Shown here in pieces: positions 7,224 to 14,875 of a stretch of DNA of 64,000 bases (positions are counted from its first letter, which is position 1; each line of letters starts with the position of its first letter). Below the pieces are notes generated by a model. The model did no database searches, was not told the DNA's origin, and was given only the letters and a program-made list of their open reading frames with translations. This DNA is from Streptosporangiaceae bacterium (GTDB lineage: Bacteria > Actinomycetota > Actinomycetes > Streptosporangiales > Streptosporangiaceae), in assembly GCA_019239975.1 (NCBI GenBank), contig JAFAZE010000162.1:33692-97691 (forward strand). Reading direction: 5' to 3'. The position numbers and the translations under genes were made by a program.

Positions 7224-8386
7224 GCGGCCAGCACCACCGCGAGGCCTTCTTGCAGATCCTTGACGAAATACCCGGGAACCTCCAGCGACGGGAAATGTCC
7301 CCCGGCTTCGGACGACCTCCACCGGACGATCTGCCGGTACCGCTCCTGTGCCCAGGCGCGCGGACACTTCTCGATGTCGCGGGGATACACACTGATTGCC
7401 GACGGGACGTCGACCCGAAGTTCAGGGTCGAGCTTGTTATGGCTTTCGTAATAAATGCGGGCTGACGATGCGCCAGTCCGCGTCAGCCAATACAGGGTGA
7501 CGTCGTCAAGAATGCGGTCTCTGGAAATCGTCTCGAACGGGCTGTCTTCGGTATCTGTCCACTCAGCGAACTTGTCAAGGATCCAGGCGAGAAGTCCGGC
7601 TGGTGAGTCGACGAGCGAGTAGCCGATGGTTTGCGGCCGGGTCGCCTGCTGCTTCGCGTACGCCGCGTGGTGGCGCCAGAAATCGCGGCTTTCCTCGGTC
7701 CATTTGCGCTCGGCCGCTGTCAGTCCGTCCGTTGTCAGCCCGGGCGGTGCCTGCGCCATCGTTGTGTGGATGCCGAGAACGTGCTCCGGGAACCTGCCGC
7801 CGAGGATCGTGGTGATCACAGCTCCCCAGTCGCCGCCGTGGGCTGCGAACTTGCTGTAGCCGAGCCTGCCCATCAGTTCCACCCATGCGGCCGCGATCTT
7901 TTCGGTTCCCCACCCGGTGGTGGCCGGCCTGTCGCTGTAACCAAAGCCTGGTAGCGACGGGACCACGACGTGAAACGCCGGCGCGTCTGGATCTTTCGGA
8001 TCGGCCAGCTCGTCTACTACGTCGGTGAACTCGGCAATGCTGCCCGGCCAGCCGTGCGTCAAGATCAGAGGAGTGGCGTCTGCGCGGGCGGATCGGCGGT
8101 GCAGGAAGTGGATTCCCAGACCGTCAATGGTCGTGCGGAACTGGCCGATCTGGTTGAGCCGCGTTTCAAACGACCGCCAGTTGTACCCGGTGCGCCAGTA
8201 GTTCACGACGTCCACGAGGTCGGCAAGGGGAACACCCTGTTCCCATCGGAGGGGGCCGGGCGCGGCGCGGTAAACCGTCTCAGCTTCCGGCAGCCGTGCT
8301 GCGGCCAGTCGCGCGCGCAGGTCGTCGAGGTCGGTGTCGGTTGCGCGGGCTTCGAATGCCTGCACGTCCGTGGTTTGACGGTTCAT
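7214..8386 (-). CDS. Epoxide hydrolase (EHN-type alpha/beta hydrolase)
   Basis: 390 residues. Residues 1-105 form the epoxide-hydrolase N-terminal domain (FEARATDTDLDDLRARLAAARLP, LADLVDYW-like and W-R-FETRLNQ blocks). The core has the oxyanion motif HGWPGS at about 111, the nucleophile Asp186 in HGGDWG, and a late catalytic His in GGHF. It would hydrolyse epoxides to diols in the cytosol; the substrate is unknown. It is divergent from a CGNR regulator at 8580, and the shared 193-bp region carries two operator-like repeats, so regulation by that protein is likely. Confidence 0.9.
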   Translation of the reverse strand: MNRQTTDVQAFEARATDTDLDDLRARLAAARLPEAETVYRAAPGPLRWEQGVPLADLVDVVNYWRTGYNWRSFETRLNQIGQFRTTIDGLGIHFLHRRSARADATPLILTHGWPGSIAEFTDVVDELADPKDPDAPAFHVVVPSLPGFGYSDRPATTGWGTEKIAAAWVELMGRLGYSKFAAHGGDWGAVITTILGGRFPEHVLGIHTTMAQAPPGLTTDGLTAAERKWTEESRDFWRHHAAYAKQQATRPQTIGYSLVDSPAGLLAWILDKFAEWTDTEDSPFETISRDRILDDVTLYWLTRTGASSARIYYESHNKLDPELRVDVPSAISVYPRDIEKCPRAWAQERYRQIVRWRSSEAGGHFPSLEVPGYFVKDLQEGLAVVLAANR

Positions 8387-8518
8387 GAGATGCCCCGGCC
8401 GGGGTGGGCCGACGTTGTGGCAACGCCACGATCAACGCCGGCCGCGGCGTCGGTGACACGCCGGTGTGTGGACATGAGACCTCCTGGTCATCGGTGGAAC
8501 CGGCTTGGGATCCGCCGG

Positions 8519-8535
8519 AACCGGCTAAGACGGTT
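8519..8535. promoter_or_regulatory. Operator copy 1, AACC-N9-GGTT
   Basis: AACCGGCTAAGACGGTT, an imperfect inverted repeat between the divergent epoxide hydrolase and CGNR regulator genes. The second copy starts 42 bp downstream, close to four helical turns, so the two sites face the same side of the DNA. A partial third match, GGAACCGGCTTGG, lies near 8497-8509. Confidence 0.6.
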
Positions 8536-8560
8536 CTATCATGTCTGCATGCCGGCGTGC

Positions 8561-8577
8561 AACCAGCTAAGGTGGTT
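8561..8577. promoter_or_regulatory. Operator copy 2 overlapping the regulator promoter
   Basis: AACCAGCTAAGGTGGTT ends two bases before the ATG at 8580. It contains TAAGGT at 8568-8573, a fair -10 hexamer (TAnnnT) placed so that transcription could begin at the ATG itself, giving a leaderless mRNA. Binding here would block the regulator's own promoter. Confidence 0.55.
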
Positions 8578-8579
8578 CT

Positions 8580-9155
8580 ATGAGTGCTGGGTTCCCTGCC
8601 TTCCGTCTCGGTAAGGTGCTGGCGACCAGCTTCACGGGGACCCTGTCGGAGCGTCAGGGCGACGCGGTGGAGCGCATCCCCACGCCGAGCCGGCTCGTCG
8701 ACTGGCTGGTGGTGAGCGGCCTCGCCGTGGAGTCCTGCACCAACGCCCAGCTCGAGCGCGCTTGGGAGCTGAGGGAATCAATTCACGCCGCTGTGACAGC
8801 GGCCGCGCGCCGAGACCCTCTCCCCGTGTCTGCTGTCCAGATCATCAATGACTGCAGCACTCAGGGCCGGGCCGCGGCTATCTTGACGCCCGAGGGCAAT
8901 CGGCGATGGCGACTTAGCCCGGCTTCCTCCGTGGAGGATGCCCTGGGCGTGATCGCCGCCGACGCGATCAGCATCATCGCAGGCGAACGAGATGGAAAAT
9001 TGGCCTTGTGCGCATCGCCAACCTGCCAAGCCGTCTTCCTCGACACCAGCCAAAGTCGCACCCGCAGATGGTGTGACATGAACACGTGCGGGAATCGTCA
9101 GAAGAAAGCGCGCTTCAATGCCAACCAGCGCAAAAAACCTGCCCACCAGCGGTGA
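8580..9155 (+). CDS. CGNR zinc-finger transcriptional regulator
   Basis: 191 residues. The N-terminal ABATE-type domain (FRLGKVLATSFTGTLSERQ...RIPTPSRLVDWLVVSGL, then ARRDPLPVSAVQIIND) is followed by a C-terminal CGNR zinc ribbon: C-x4-C (CASPTC) and C-x4-C ending CGNR (CDMNTCGNR) with a basic tail. This family is thought to bind DNA and regulate adjacent enzyme genes. No Shine-Dalgarno precedes the ATG, and the operator/-10 abuts it, so leaderless translation is likely. The divergent partner is the epoxide hydrolase at 7214-8386. Confidence 0.85.
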   Translation: MSAGFPAFRLGKVLATSFTGTLSERQGDAVERIPTPSRLVDWLVVSGLAVESCTNAQLERAWELRESIHAAVTAAARRDPLPVSAVQIINDCSTQGRAAAILTPEGNRRWRLSPASSVEDALGVIAADAISIIAGERDGKLALCASPTCQAVFLDTSQSRTRRWCDMNTCGNRQKKARFNANQRKKPAHQR

Positions 9156-9196
9156 CAGCCAGAAGCGGCACGCAGCCGCCACCTAAATCGCCGCCC

Positions 9197-9478
9197 TCAG
9201 CTCCAGCCATGACCTGGCTCATAGCTGCCGAAACTCCACTCGTTGCCGCCCGGGTCCAGAACGCGTGCCCGGCGGGTACCCCACTCGGTCAGCTCCGGGG
9301 CAAGAACGCTGGTCCCTCCAGCCGCCACGGCCTTCTCATACAGGCCGTCAACGTCATCCGCGCAGACGTACAGGCCGTGTCCGACCGAACGGCCCTTGAG
9401 GGCAGGGGTGCCGTAGTCCTCGGCAAAACTGGCCACCATGACCACTACCTGGCCGAGCCGCAGCTCGGCATGCAGCAC
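9197..9478 (-). pseudogene. N-terminally truncated VOC/glyoxalase protein
   Basis: The frame starts at a GTG and reads LHAELRLGQVVVMVASF, then GLYVCADDVDGLYEKAVAAGG and RRARVLDPGGNEWSFGSY. That is the second half of a PhnB-like VOC domain. Intact members are about 125-135 residues and begin 35-45 residues earlier with a dimetal/substrate strand that is absent here. Upstream is a stop codon and then the start region of the neighbouring VOC gene (9511). It is probably a remnant of deletion or recombination. Confidence 0.65.
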
Positions 9479-9510
9479 GATGGCCGAGCACCACTACACG
9501 AGGAGATGGC

Positions 9511-9924
9511 ATGAACATCGAGTTCCTCTCAACCGTCGCGGTGATCACGCCCGATACGACCAGCAGCCGCAAGCTGTATGTCGAGGCGCTTGGCCTGCCG
9601 TTGGAGGGCCAGGGTGACGGTTATCACCACAGCGAGCAGATTGCCGGCTGCAAGTCCTTCGGTATCTGGCCGCTGTCCCAGGCCGCCCAGGCGTGCTTCG
9701 GAACTGATGAATGGCCAGCGGGGCGGCCGGTGCCGCAGGTCAGCATCGAATTCGACGTCGCCGGCGCCGCAGCGGTCGGCCCCGCGGCGCTGGAACTCCA
9801 GCAGGCAGGCTATGAGCTGCTGCACGCAGCTCGCGAGGAGCCATGGGGGCAGACGGTCGCCAGGCTGCAGTCACCGGAGGGCGCGATCGTCGGGATCTCC
9901 TACGCGCCCGTGCTGCACGACTGA
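9511..9924 (+). CDS. VOC family protein (glyoxalase/bleomycin-resistance fold)
   Basis: 137 residues, one full-length VOC domain: FLSTVAVITPDTTSSRKLYVEALGLPL, the strand with YHHSEQIAGCKSFGIWPL, a linker with EFDVAGAAAVGPAALELQQAGYELL, and the last strands TVARLQSPEGAIVGISYAP. Such proteins range from metal-dependent lyases and dioxygenases to drug-binding proteins; the activity cannot be told here. GAGGAGATGGC directly precedes the ATG. It is divergent from the truncated VOC gene. Confidence 0.85.
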   Translation: MNIEFLSTVAVITPDTTSSRKLYVEALGLPLEGQGDGYHHSEQIAGCKSFGIWPLSQAAQACFGTDEWPAGRPVPQVSIEFDVAGAAAVGPAALELQQAGYELLHAAREEPWGQTVARLQSPEGAIVGISYAPVLHD

Positions 9925-10016
9925 CTCCGCCGATCCGGTGGGCGAGCCGGCAGTCTGGCGGAGCCACCCGATGGTGCGGAAGCTTGACGGCGAATTTGCA
10001 TACCTTCTCGATGCCA

Positions 10017-10727
10017 TTAGTCCCAGCAGAGGCAGAACGGCTTGCCGGCCGGGTCGGCGTAGACCCGCCAGTTCTCACCGCTGTAGGACAGCGAGGTGGC
10101 GCCGAGCTTCAGCACCGCCGCCTCGGCCGCGTCCACGTCGCCGACCGTGACGTCGAGATGGAACTGCTGCGGATACGCGGGGTCGGGCCACCGCGGCGCG
10201 CGGTAGTCGGTGATCTGCTGGAACATCACCGGCTGCGCCCCGTCCTCGCCGATCATCGCCATGCCCTCGCCCTCGTACGTGACGGGCTTGCCGAGAACTT
10301 CCGCGTAGAACGTGCTCAGCTCCCTGGCGTCCGGGCAGTCGAGCATCACGCCCATGAGCGTGGGCTCCTGCTTCGCCGGGAACAGGCACAGGTCGAACGG
10401 GTGCCCGGCCGGGTCGGCCAGCGTGTACCAGTTCTCGTTCTTGCGCAGCAGCCCGGCGCCCAGACCGGCCGCCTTCGCCGAGCCGGCGTCGAGGTCCGGC
10501 ACGCGCAGGTCGAGGTGCGCCTGCTGCGGGTACGCCGGATCGGGCCACCGCGGCGGTACGTGGCCGGGGCTGCCCTGGACGGCGATGCGCCACCCGTCCC
10601 CGGTCTCCATGGTGCCCCAGTCGTCGTCGGCGTACTGCTCGGTCCACCCGCCGAGGGCGGTGTAGAACGCGGCGAGCCGCCGGGCGTCGGGTGCGTCGAG
10701 CACCACCGTGCGCAACGTGCCGATCAT
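10017..10727 (-). CDS. Double-domain VOC family protein
   Basis: About 236 residues made of two similar halves. Each half reads LDAPDARRLAAFYTALGG or LDCPDARELSTFYAEVLG, then PPRWPDPAYPQQAHLDL or APRWPDPAYPQQFHLDV, then ENWYTLADPAGHPFDLC or ENWRVYADPAGKPFCLC. This is the tandem glyoxalase_6-like architecture common in actinobacteria; no substrate is known. The ATG at 10727 is preferred over 10748 because AGGAGGGAG lies eight bases upstream. Confidence 0.85.
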   Translation of the reverse strand: MIGTLRTVVLDAPDARRLAAFYTALGGWTEQYADDDWGTMETGDGWRIAVQGSPGHVPPRWPDPAYPQQAHLDLRVPDLDAGSAKAAGLGAGLLRKNENWYTLADPAGHPFDLCLFPAKQEPTLMGVMLDCPDARELSTFYAEVLGKPVTYEGEGMAMIGEDGAQPVMFQQITDYRAPRWPDPAYPQQFHLDVTVGDVDAAEAAVLKLGATSLSYSGENWRVYADPAGKPFCLCWD

Positions 10728-10898
10728 CGGGCACTCCCTCCTAGTCACCGCCCATCATGCCCGAGACGGCGCGTAGAGCGCGCAGTTGCGCCCAACACCG
10801 CTGGGAGCCATTCTCTACGGAGTATCGGCGGCCTGGCCGTGACAGCAGGCGAGGTGGCACCCTGTAGGGGCGCTTTCCGGTACCCGCGGGAGGTGGTG

Positions 10899-11639
10899 GT
10901 GGAGGGCTGGCGTTCGGTGGAGGAACTGACCGGCTGGGGGTTCGCGCACGCGCCGGTGGTGATGGCCAACGAGGCGCACAACGGCCTGGCGCGCTGCATC
11001 CGGACCCGGGAGGTGGGTGTCCGCATGATCCGGGCGGCGCACGAGGCCGGGGTGCGGCGGCTGGCGATGGAGGCGCTGCCGTGGCCCGCCCCGGGGACAC
11101 CGGGCCCGATCACGGCCATCCCGCCAGTCGAGGGAGGTTACCTGGCCCAGCCGGACATGCGGAGATTGATCACCGCGGCGCTGGAGCTGGGCTGGAGCCT
11201 GTGGGCGTACGAGGCCGTCTTCGAGCCCGCCGCGCGAGCCGGCCCGGCGCAGATGCCCAGCATGGAGTTCACCAGCCGGCGGGAACGCGAGCAAGCCGGG
11301 AACCTGTGCCGGGTGCGGGCAGCCGCTCCGGCCGAGCCGCTGCTGGTCTGGTGCGGTAACGGCCACGCCTGCAAAGAGGCGATACAGGGGCTGGTCCCGA
11401 TGGGGTGGCACTTTCGCGCCATGTCGGGCACCGACCAGTTCGTCATCGACCAGACCGTGACGGTCGCCTTCAAGGGCAAGCCCCGGCCGTGGGCCCTGGA
11501 GCTGCTGGCCACCCTCGGCGACACCCTGGCCGCCCACGGCGGCACCGCCGGGATCCTCCGCGAGCACGCTCCCGCGCCGCTGAACAGCTGGCCGGGCATC
11601 GATGCCGTGGTCGTCTCCACCGGCAACACGCTCACCTAG
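10899..11639 (+). CDS. Hypothetical protein, EreA/ChaN-superfamily-like
   Basis: About 246 residues. The N-terminal half has VVMANEAHNG, then REVGVRMIRAAHEAGVRRLAMEAL, and later LGWSLWAYEA, REREQAGNLCRV and LLVWCGNGHACKE. The spaced E-x-H, R-x-x-G, E and GNGH motifs recall the erythromycin esterase/ChaN/TraB-like fold, but I cannot assign a subfamily. GGGAGG at 10887-10892 favours GTG at 10899 (10893 and 10896 are alternatives). A very long frame opening at 9843 is a shadow of neighbouring genes. No partner genes are nearby. Confidence 0.55.
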   Translation: MEGWRSVEELTGWGFAHAPVVMANEAHNGLARCIRTREVGVRMIRAAHEAGVRRLAMEALPWPAPGTPGPITAIPPVEGGYLAQPDMRRLITAALELGWSLWAYEAVFEPAARAGPAQMPSMEFTSRREREQAGNLCRVRAAAPAEPLLVWCGNGHACKEAIQGLVPMGWHFRAMSGTDQFVIDQTVTVAFKGKPRPWALELLATLGDTLAAHGGTAGILREHAPAPLNSWPGIDAVVVSTGNTLT

Positions 11640-11722
11640 CGAGCACCGAGCGGTGGTAACGGGGCAGGCGCGGCGATAGCCGGATCTTGACCCAGGCGCC
11701 ATCGTTCGGCGACGATCATCGC

Positions 11723-12016
11723 GTGCGGTTCCCGTGGCAGCCGCAGGGATATACGAGGACCTGCGCCCAGTGCGGTTCAATCTGGCAAGTGCCCGGGTCG
11801 GCAAGGCGGTGGTGGCGCAGCAGATTGGCCTACAGGTTCTCGGCCAGGTTCGTGGTGGTCGCCGGGCTGTCCGTGGGCGGCGATCCGGCCAAGGTCGACG
11901 GAATGGCCGAGTCGATCTCGGCGCGGAAGCGCCAGGCCGAGTCCTTCCGTCATTGTCCCAAATGCGGCGCCGGCCACTTCACGCAGCGCGCATCACCGGG
12001 CAAGCTGCCCTACTGA
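11723..12016 (+). CDS. Small zinc-ribbon protein
   Basis: About 97 residues. Two CxxC knuckles (CAQCGSIWQVP near residue 13 and CPKCGAGHFTQR near 82) flank a basic, Trp/Arg-rich middle. Similar short actinobacterial proteins (YxRTCxECGxxWRVP...HCPxCGxxxFTQ) are of unknown function; a single Zn bound by the four Cys is likely. GTG at 11723 fits the family start; an in-frame TTG at 11687 is possible. It lies just inside the putative island boundary. Confidence 0.6.
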   Translation: MRFPWQPQGYTRTCAQCGSIWQVPGSARRWWRSRLAYRFSARFVVVAGLSVGGDPAKVDGMAESISARKRQAESFRHCPKCGAGHFTQRASPGKLPY

Positions 12017-12020
12017 TGGC

Positions 12021-12091
12021 GGACGACCGTGGACGACCCTGGTCCTCTGGTAACCCGTAGGCCCTCGGTTCGCTTGCGGTAGGCGGGCTCC
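12021..12091 (+). repeat. Degenerate tRNA 3'-half with att-like preface
   Basis: 12045-12091 (CTCTGGTAACCCGTAGG, then CTCGGTTCGCTTGCGGTAGGC) aligns with the tRNA-Thr copy at 5256-5299 but with many changes. The 20-mer at 12021-12040 matches the 20-mer at 5230-5249 at about 16 positions, with similar spacing to the tRNA-like part. It cannot encode a tRNA and is best read as an old att scar. Confidence 0.5.
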
Positions 12092-12318
12092 AGGTCCGGG
12101 TGCGCCGCCGCTTCCCGCATGACGAAATGAAAATCCTTTCGTCACAATTGGGCTACGCGCTGATTTTTAGCCGCGGCTCGCGGGTAGGGGAACGCGCAGT
12201 CTGCTCAGAGGAAGTGAGCGCCGGGATCGGGCCGTCGGCCGGTTACCTTGCTGGTATTTGGATTCGTCGGCTGGGGGGATGGCTGTCTTGGTCTCGGCTG
12301 AGCTCGAGACGAAGGAAC
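12092..12318. other. Promoter/leader region of the binding-protein gene
   Basis: About 230 bp between the tRNA-like scar and the lipoprotein start. It is partly AT-rich (12121-12170). I cannot fix a promoter. An open frame from 12100 is in phase with the lipoprotein but does not look like signal-peptide sequence. Confidence 0.4.
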
Positions 12319-14187
12319 ATGCCCATGACCAGTGCGCCTAAGCGCTTTGCTGGACTAGCCGCGGCCGTGCTCGCCCTCGGCGTCCTCGCCGCGTGCAGCT
12401 CGTCGTCGACATCGCCGTCAGGATCCAGCTCGGCCAAACCCGTGTCGGGCGGGACACTGCGCATCGTCGCGGCGTCGGGACCCGCCCACCTCGACACCGT
12501 GCCCTCGTACTACACCACTGACTACCAGCTCACTCACGCCTACACCCGGCAACTGCTGAACTATCCGACCGTGCCGTATTCCAGCACCTCCGATGCCGGG
12601 TGGGCGAAGACGACAACGCCGGCCGCGGACGTGGCGACCGAGGTGCCGACCACGGCCAACGGCGGGATCACGAACGGCGGCAAGACCTACACCTTCCACA
12701 TCAAGCCGGGCGTGGACTGGAACACCACCCCGCCGCGCCAGGTCACCTCCCAGGACTTCCTGCGCGAGTACAAGGCGTTCTTCAACCCGGTCAGCCCCGT
12801 CGGCAACCCGACCTACTACGAGTCGACGATCGCCGGGCTCAGCGCGTACGCCGCCGCGGAGACCGCGTACTTCGCGAACGCCAAGACCCACCCGCCGACG
12901 GCGGCGAACATCACCAACTTCCAGAACACGCACAGCATCTCCGGCATCGCGACGCCGAACTCCTCGACCATCCAGTTCACGCTGACGGCGCAGGCCAGCG
13001 ACTTCCTGTACATGCTGGCGATGCCGTTCACGTCCGCCCGGCCGGTGGAGTACGACAGCTACGTGCCGAACAGCCTGCAGCTCGACCAGCACACGATCTC
13101 CGACGGCCCGTACCAGATCACCTCGTACGTTCCGGGCAAGTCGCTCACGATGGCCAGGAACCCGGCGTGGAAGCAGTCCACGGACTCCCTGCGGCACGAC
13201 TACGTGAGCCAGGTCGTGGACACGTTCGGGATAACTTCCGCCCAGACCCAGCTGTCGGACATGCAGGCCGGCACCGAGGACGTGATCAGTGACACGCCGG
13301 TCAACCCGGCGTCGATCCCGTCGCTGGAGGCGTCGCACGCTTCCAACTTCCACATCTGGCCATGGTCGAGCACGTTCCCGTACGTCGTCTTCAACCTGCG
13401 CAGCCCGGACGCGAACGGCGCCGCCAGCAAGCTGCTGGTACGCCAGGCGGTCAACTATGGCCTGGACAAGGTGGCCGTGGTGAAATCCATCGGCGGCCCG
13501 GCCGTCGCGACGATCATCAACACGGTGATCCCGCCGGGCAACGTCGGCTACCAGAACACCAACATGTACCCGAACAACAACGACCTGGGCAACACGGCCA
13601 TGTGCAAGTCCGACCTGGCCAAGGCCGGGTACCCGCACGGCCTCACGATGCTCTACATGTACCCGAACGACTCGTCGAACACCCGGATCTTCACCGCGAT
13701 CCAGGCGTCGCTGGCCACCTGCGGCATCACGCTGTCCGGAAAGGCGGAGCCGGGCTCGTCGTTCTTCACCGACCTGGGCAACGCACCGGAGAACAACAAG
13801 TCCGGCGCGTGGGACATGGGCCAGCCAGGCTGGATTCCCGACTGGTTCGGCAACAACGGCCGCACCATCGTCCAGGCGCTGTTCCAGGGGCCGAACTGCG
13901 TGGTCAACACCGTCAACTACGGCTGCTACGACAACCCGGCCGTGAACTCGCTGATCAAGCAGGCCGAGGGCGCGACCTCGCTGTCGGCGGCCGGGACGGC
14001 CTGGCAGCAGGCGGACTCGACCATCATGAAGGACGCCGACATCGTGCCCATCATGAGCCAGAACTTCCCGTGTTACTCGAGCGCGCGAGTCAGGGGTGTC
14101 GCGTCCGACGGCACCACGTACCCGACCGCGATCTTCGCGCCGAACATCGGCAACCCGGACATCACCGCCATCTGGCTAGCCAGCTGA
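12319..14187 (+). CDS. ABC transporter substrate-binding lipoprotein (peptide/family 5 type)
   Basis: 622 residues. The signal peptide has basic KRF, a hydrophobic core and lipobox LAAC with the acylated Cys at 26, then a Ser/Thr-rich linker. The body has SBP family 5 landmarks: GGTLRIV, TFHIKPGVDWNTTPPRQVTSQDFLREYKAFFNP (compare kpGvkWsdGtpvTAeDv), DGPYQITSYVPGKSLTMARNP and LLVRQAVNYGLDKVAVV. It would capture peptides or similar solutes outside the membrane. No permease or ATPase gene is adjacent, so it must share a remote transporter or act as an orphan. The ATG at 12319 follows GAAGGAAC and begins the signal peptide. Confidence 0.9.
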   Translation: MPMTSAPKRFAGLAAAVLALGVLAACSSSSTSPSGSSSAKPVSGGTLRIVAASGPAHLDTVPSYYTTDYQLTHAYTRQLLNYPTVPYSSTSDAGWAKTTTPAADVATEVPTTANGGITNGGKTYTFHIKPGVDWNTTPPRQVTSQDFLREYKAFFNPVSPVGNPTYYESTIAGLSAYAAAETAYFANAKTHPPTAANITNFQNTHSISGIATPNSSTIQFTLTAQASDFLYMLAMPFTSARPVEYDSYVPNSLQLDQHTISDGPYQITSYVPGKSLTMARNPAWKQSTDSLRHDYVSQVVDTFGITSAQTQLSDMQAGTEDVISDTPVNPASIPSLEASHASNFHIWPWSSTFPYVVFNLRSPDANGAASKLLVRQAVNYGLDKVAVVKSIGGPAVATIINTVIPPGNVGYQNTNMYPNNNDLGNTAMCKSDLAKAGYPHGLTMLYMYPNDSSNTRIFTAIQASLATCGITLSGKAEPGSSFFTDLGNAPENNKSGAWDMGQPGWIPDWFGNNGRTIVQALFQGPNCVVNTVNYGCYDNPAVNSLIKQAEGATSLSAAGTAWQQADSTIMKDADIVPIMSQNFPCYSSARVRGVASDGTTYPTAIFAPNIGNPDITAIWLAS

Positions 14188-14195
14188 ACCCACTG

Positions 14196-14220
14196 CCCCG
14201 CGTTTCAGCGAAACACGGGG
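14196..14220. terminator. Hairpin after the binding-protein gene
   Basis: CCCCGCGTTTC (14196-14206) pairs with GAAACACGGGG (14210-14220) with one mismatch, eight bases after the lipoprotein stop. It has no U-tract, as is common in high-GC actinobacteria. Confidence 0.6.
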
Positions 14221-14231
14221 CGGGAAGGCGA

Positions 14232-14262
14232 GGGCCCCCGGGGAACGCATCCCCGGGGGCCC
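14232..14262. terminator. Perfect 12-bp GC hairpin between convergent genes
   Basis: GGGCCCCCGGGG (14232-14243), loop AACGCAT, CCCCGGGGGCCC (14251-14262). It lies between the convergent lipoprotein and membrane-protein genes and can serve both directions. Confidence 0.75.
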
Positions 14263-14268
14263 GGCAAC

Positions 14269-14871
14269 CTAGGGCTCGCGCTGGCCGGCCCTGTGCCCGG
14301 GCGTGCCATCGAGGCCGGCCGTGCCGCCGGGGTCTGGCGCGCGGCCCAGCAGCACGGAGATGGAGGCGGTGATCCCGGTGTCCCTGTCGCCGACGAGTTC
14401 CCAGGACCGGGCGATCCCGACGAACAGCGAGCCGACCATGGCGTAGCTGATCGCCTGCATCGGCCCGAGGAGGTGACGGTCGGCGATGAGGACGATGCCG
14501 CCGGCGAACTCGGTGCCGAAGATCAGCAGCAGCAGGTTGACCAGCCAGAGCTGCTGTAGCTGCTGCCGCCGCGTCGAGCGGCTGGCGAGAACGGACCGGA
14601 CACCGGCGGCGGTGAACAGGAGACCTGAAATCCCCATCACGAGAGCGGGGTAGCCGACGTTGACGCCGGGCACGAGGCCGAAGAGCGAGACCGCCAGCGC
14701 GTTGCTGAACGCGAGAAGGGCCGCCGCGGCGCGGACCTGCTGAATCACGTGCAGGCTGGAGATTCCGTCCCGGCGCGGCACCACGGACACCGCCACGAAC
14801 AGCAGGCCGGTCAGCGTCCCCGCGGTCGCGCCGGCCGCGGCGAACAGGTCACGGAAGGCGCCGGTCACCAC
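14269..14871 (-). CDS. Integral membrane protein, unknown function
   Basis: 200 residues with about five membrane segments (near 8-30, 47-70, 72-96, 108-130 and 140-157) separated by short Arg-rich loops. The C-terminus is a polar tail rich in Gly, Pro and Arg. The pattern TLTGLLFVAVSV at the start is seen in actinobacterial multi-pass proteins of unknown role. It ends only a few bases from the hairpin at 14232-14262 and overlaps nothing. Confidence 0.7.
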   Translation of the reverse strand: MVTGAFRDLFAAAGATAGTLTGLLFVAVSVVPRRDGISSLHVIQQVRAAAALLAFSNALAVSLFGLVPGVNVGYPALVMGISGLLFTAAGVRSVLASRSTRRQQLQQLWLVNLLLLIFGTEFAGGIVLIADRHLLGPMQAISYAMVGSLFVGIARSWELVGDRDTGITASISVLLGRAPDPGGTAGLDGTPGHRAGQREP

Positions 14872-14875
14872 CGGG

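Larger units (their letters stand above)
5256..12091. mobile_element. Possible second, older island at the same tRNA
   Basis: Bounded on the left by the tRNA-Thr copy at 5256 and on the right by a more degenerate tRNA-3'-like sequence at 12045-12091. Both are preceded by a related 20-mer (GGATACCCGTGGACTACCCT at 5230, GGACGACCGTGGACGACCCT at 12021). The content is accessory: a winged-helix regulator, an epoxide hydrolase with CGNR regulator, VOC proteins, one of them broken, and orphan ORFs. No mobility gene was found, so this is an inference from the boundaries and content. Confidence 0.4.

Noticed and set aside
9843..11639. 598-residue open frame on the plus strand
   Set aside because: Its first 350 codons are antisense to the double-VOC gene and overlap the preceding VOC gene; only the part from about 10899 has coding character.
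12045..12091. Second tRNA gene
   Set aside because: Only a degenerate 3' half; no D arm, acceptor 5' strand or anticodon stem.
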